DNA of 39,510 nucleotides from positions 1-39,510 of the forward strand of contig JALGZR010000018.1 in NCBI GenBank assembly GCA_025774805.1, in the 5' to 3' direction. This document shows, piece by piece, positions 38,967 through 39,510 of the stretch (position 1 is its first letter; every line of letters begins with the position of its first letter). The notes under the pieces are model-generated. The model had not been told where the DNA came from, made no database searches, and worked only from the letters and a program-made list of their open reading frames with translations. Source of the stretch: a bacterium (lineage in GTDB: Bacteria > ARS69). Position numbers and translations under genes: made by a program.

Positions 38967-39509
38967 CTATTCCTCTTCCGTCTCCTGCGGCTTCGCGTCC
39001 TCCCCTTTCCCCGCCCCCACGAAGATCGTCTCCGCGATCTCCTTCAGCTTGAGGACAGCTTGCTCCGAGAACATCCCCACCAGGCCCGCGAGGGCCACGA
39101 AGGCCAGGGGGCTGACCGCCTGACTCGTGTCGGTGCCGGGAGAGAAGAACCCCCCGCGGATGATCAGAAAGAAGACGATCGCCAGGGCTGCTCCGACCAA
39201 CGGTCGAAGCAGGTAGAGCGGGATCCAGCTGAGCCGGAGATTCCGGTTGCCCACGTACCAGTAGAAGGACCGCAGGGTGTGGACCGTGGCGCCGAGCGCG
39301 CCGGCCAGTCCCACGGCGCTCAGAAGCAGGGTCTCCCAGTCGCGGATCAGCGGACGGCCGAACAGCATCACCTGCGCGGCCTCGGGCAGTGTTTTCCGGT
39401 CCTCGGCGGTGAGCCCCGGCCAGACCTGCAGGAGACTCCAGATCAGCCCGCCGGCCACCAGGATGAGGTAGATCATCAACAAGACGACGCCTGGCGCCTG
39501 AACGCGCCG
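38967..39509 (-). CDS. Integral membrane protein, 5' end cut off
   Basis: The frame stays open to the window edge (upstream text RRVQAPGVVLL), so the true start lies beyond it. At least 180 residues are visible. Four membrane segments are seen, counting from the TTG at 39482: near residues 3-21 (IYLILVAGGLIWSLLQV), 50-70, 90-112 (VGAALAIVFFLIIRGGFF) and 125-140. A cytoplasmic-looking tail ends in KPQETEEE. The stretch LAGLVGMFSEQAVLKLKEIAETIF is similar to membrane proteins of unknown function found near signalling genes. I cannot name a family. Confidence 0.6.
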   Translation of the reverse strand, partial: RRVQAPGVVLLMIYLILVAGGLIWSLLQVWPGLTAEDRKTLPEAAQVMLFGRPLIRDWETLLLSAVGLAGALGATVHTLRSFYWYVGNRNLRLSWIPLYLLRPLVGAALAIVFFLIIRGGFFSPGTDTSQAVSPLAFVALAGLVGMFSEQAVLKLKEIAETIFVGAGKGEDAKPQETEEE

Positions 39510-39510
39510 C

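Overview
This window comes from a GC-rich bacterial chromosome, probably an uncultured member of the FCB (Fibrobacteres-Chlorobi-Bacteroidetes) superphylum of the Eisenbacteria or Krumholzibacteria kind. That placement is inferred from gene style: secreted beta-helix and FG-GAP proteins, a FlgD-like C-terminal sorting domain, DUF4097, LolA-like and Omp85-like envelope proteins, and TPR proteins. There is no rRNA or tRNA gene to confirm it. Most genes have the high third-position GC of their neighbours. The stretch from about 1,830 to 4,370 is visibly less GC-rich and poorly coding, and it looks like an accessory patch.

Layout. 2-1642: end of a tad pilus/secretion locus (tadB partial, tadC, a 35-residue membrane peptide). 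1852-4512: an orphan gene, a frameshifted secreted-protein remnant and a 195-bp near-palindromic element. 4509-7225: a PDZ-repeat protein and a BNR/sialidase-like protein, divergent around a degenerate 11-bp tandem repeat. 7273-10008: a very hydrophobic small protein and a GT-C-type membrane glycosyltransferase split by an in-frame TGA. 10133-12056: a crotonase and a PLP aminotransferase, convergent. 12442-12675: a SelW/Rdx-type selenoprotein whose Sec codon (TGA) hides it from ordinary ORF calling. 12689-15021: an Omp85-like barrel and a LolA-like protein, translationally coupled. 15165-18585: a 5'-nucleotidase-family phosphoesterase, then a BlaI/M56 regulatory pair with two visible operator dyads. 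18655-22708: a large TPR/FG-GAP protein and a LOG-family nucleosidase. 23241-25364: ECF sigma factor (frameshifted), putative anti-sigma factor and a DUF4097 protein. 25451-28080: a cyclophilin-FKBP fusion, an unknown protein and a cupin. 28161-31982: a PqaA-like lipoprotein and a TPR protein. 32082-36114: ETF-ubiquinone oxidoreductase and a YfhO-like membrane protein. 36355-38878: a secreted beta-helix protein and a flavin reductase-like protein. 38967-39509: a membrane protein cut by the window end.

Three patterns cross gene boundaries. A palindromic repeat family with arms beginning TAGCCTGCATTTCTCACCAG occurs at five places, always at gene ends or between genes, and TAG stop codons of neighbouring genes lie in or at the edge of these repeats. 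Several genes are broken at short homopolymers by what looks like a single missing base (near 1921, 3848, 3950 and 23542), which suggests either real decay or sequencing indels. Some genes have a -10-like hexamer about six bases before the ATG, which suggests leaderless transcripts.

The strongest single result is the selenoprotein. The BlaI/M56-TonB cassette and the repeat elements are the next most worthwhile. I do not see a complete defence system, CRISPR array, prophage or biosynthetic cluster.
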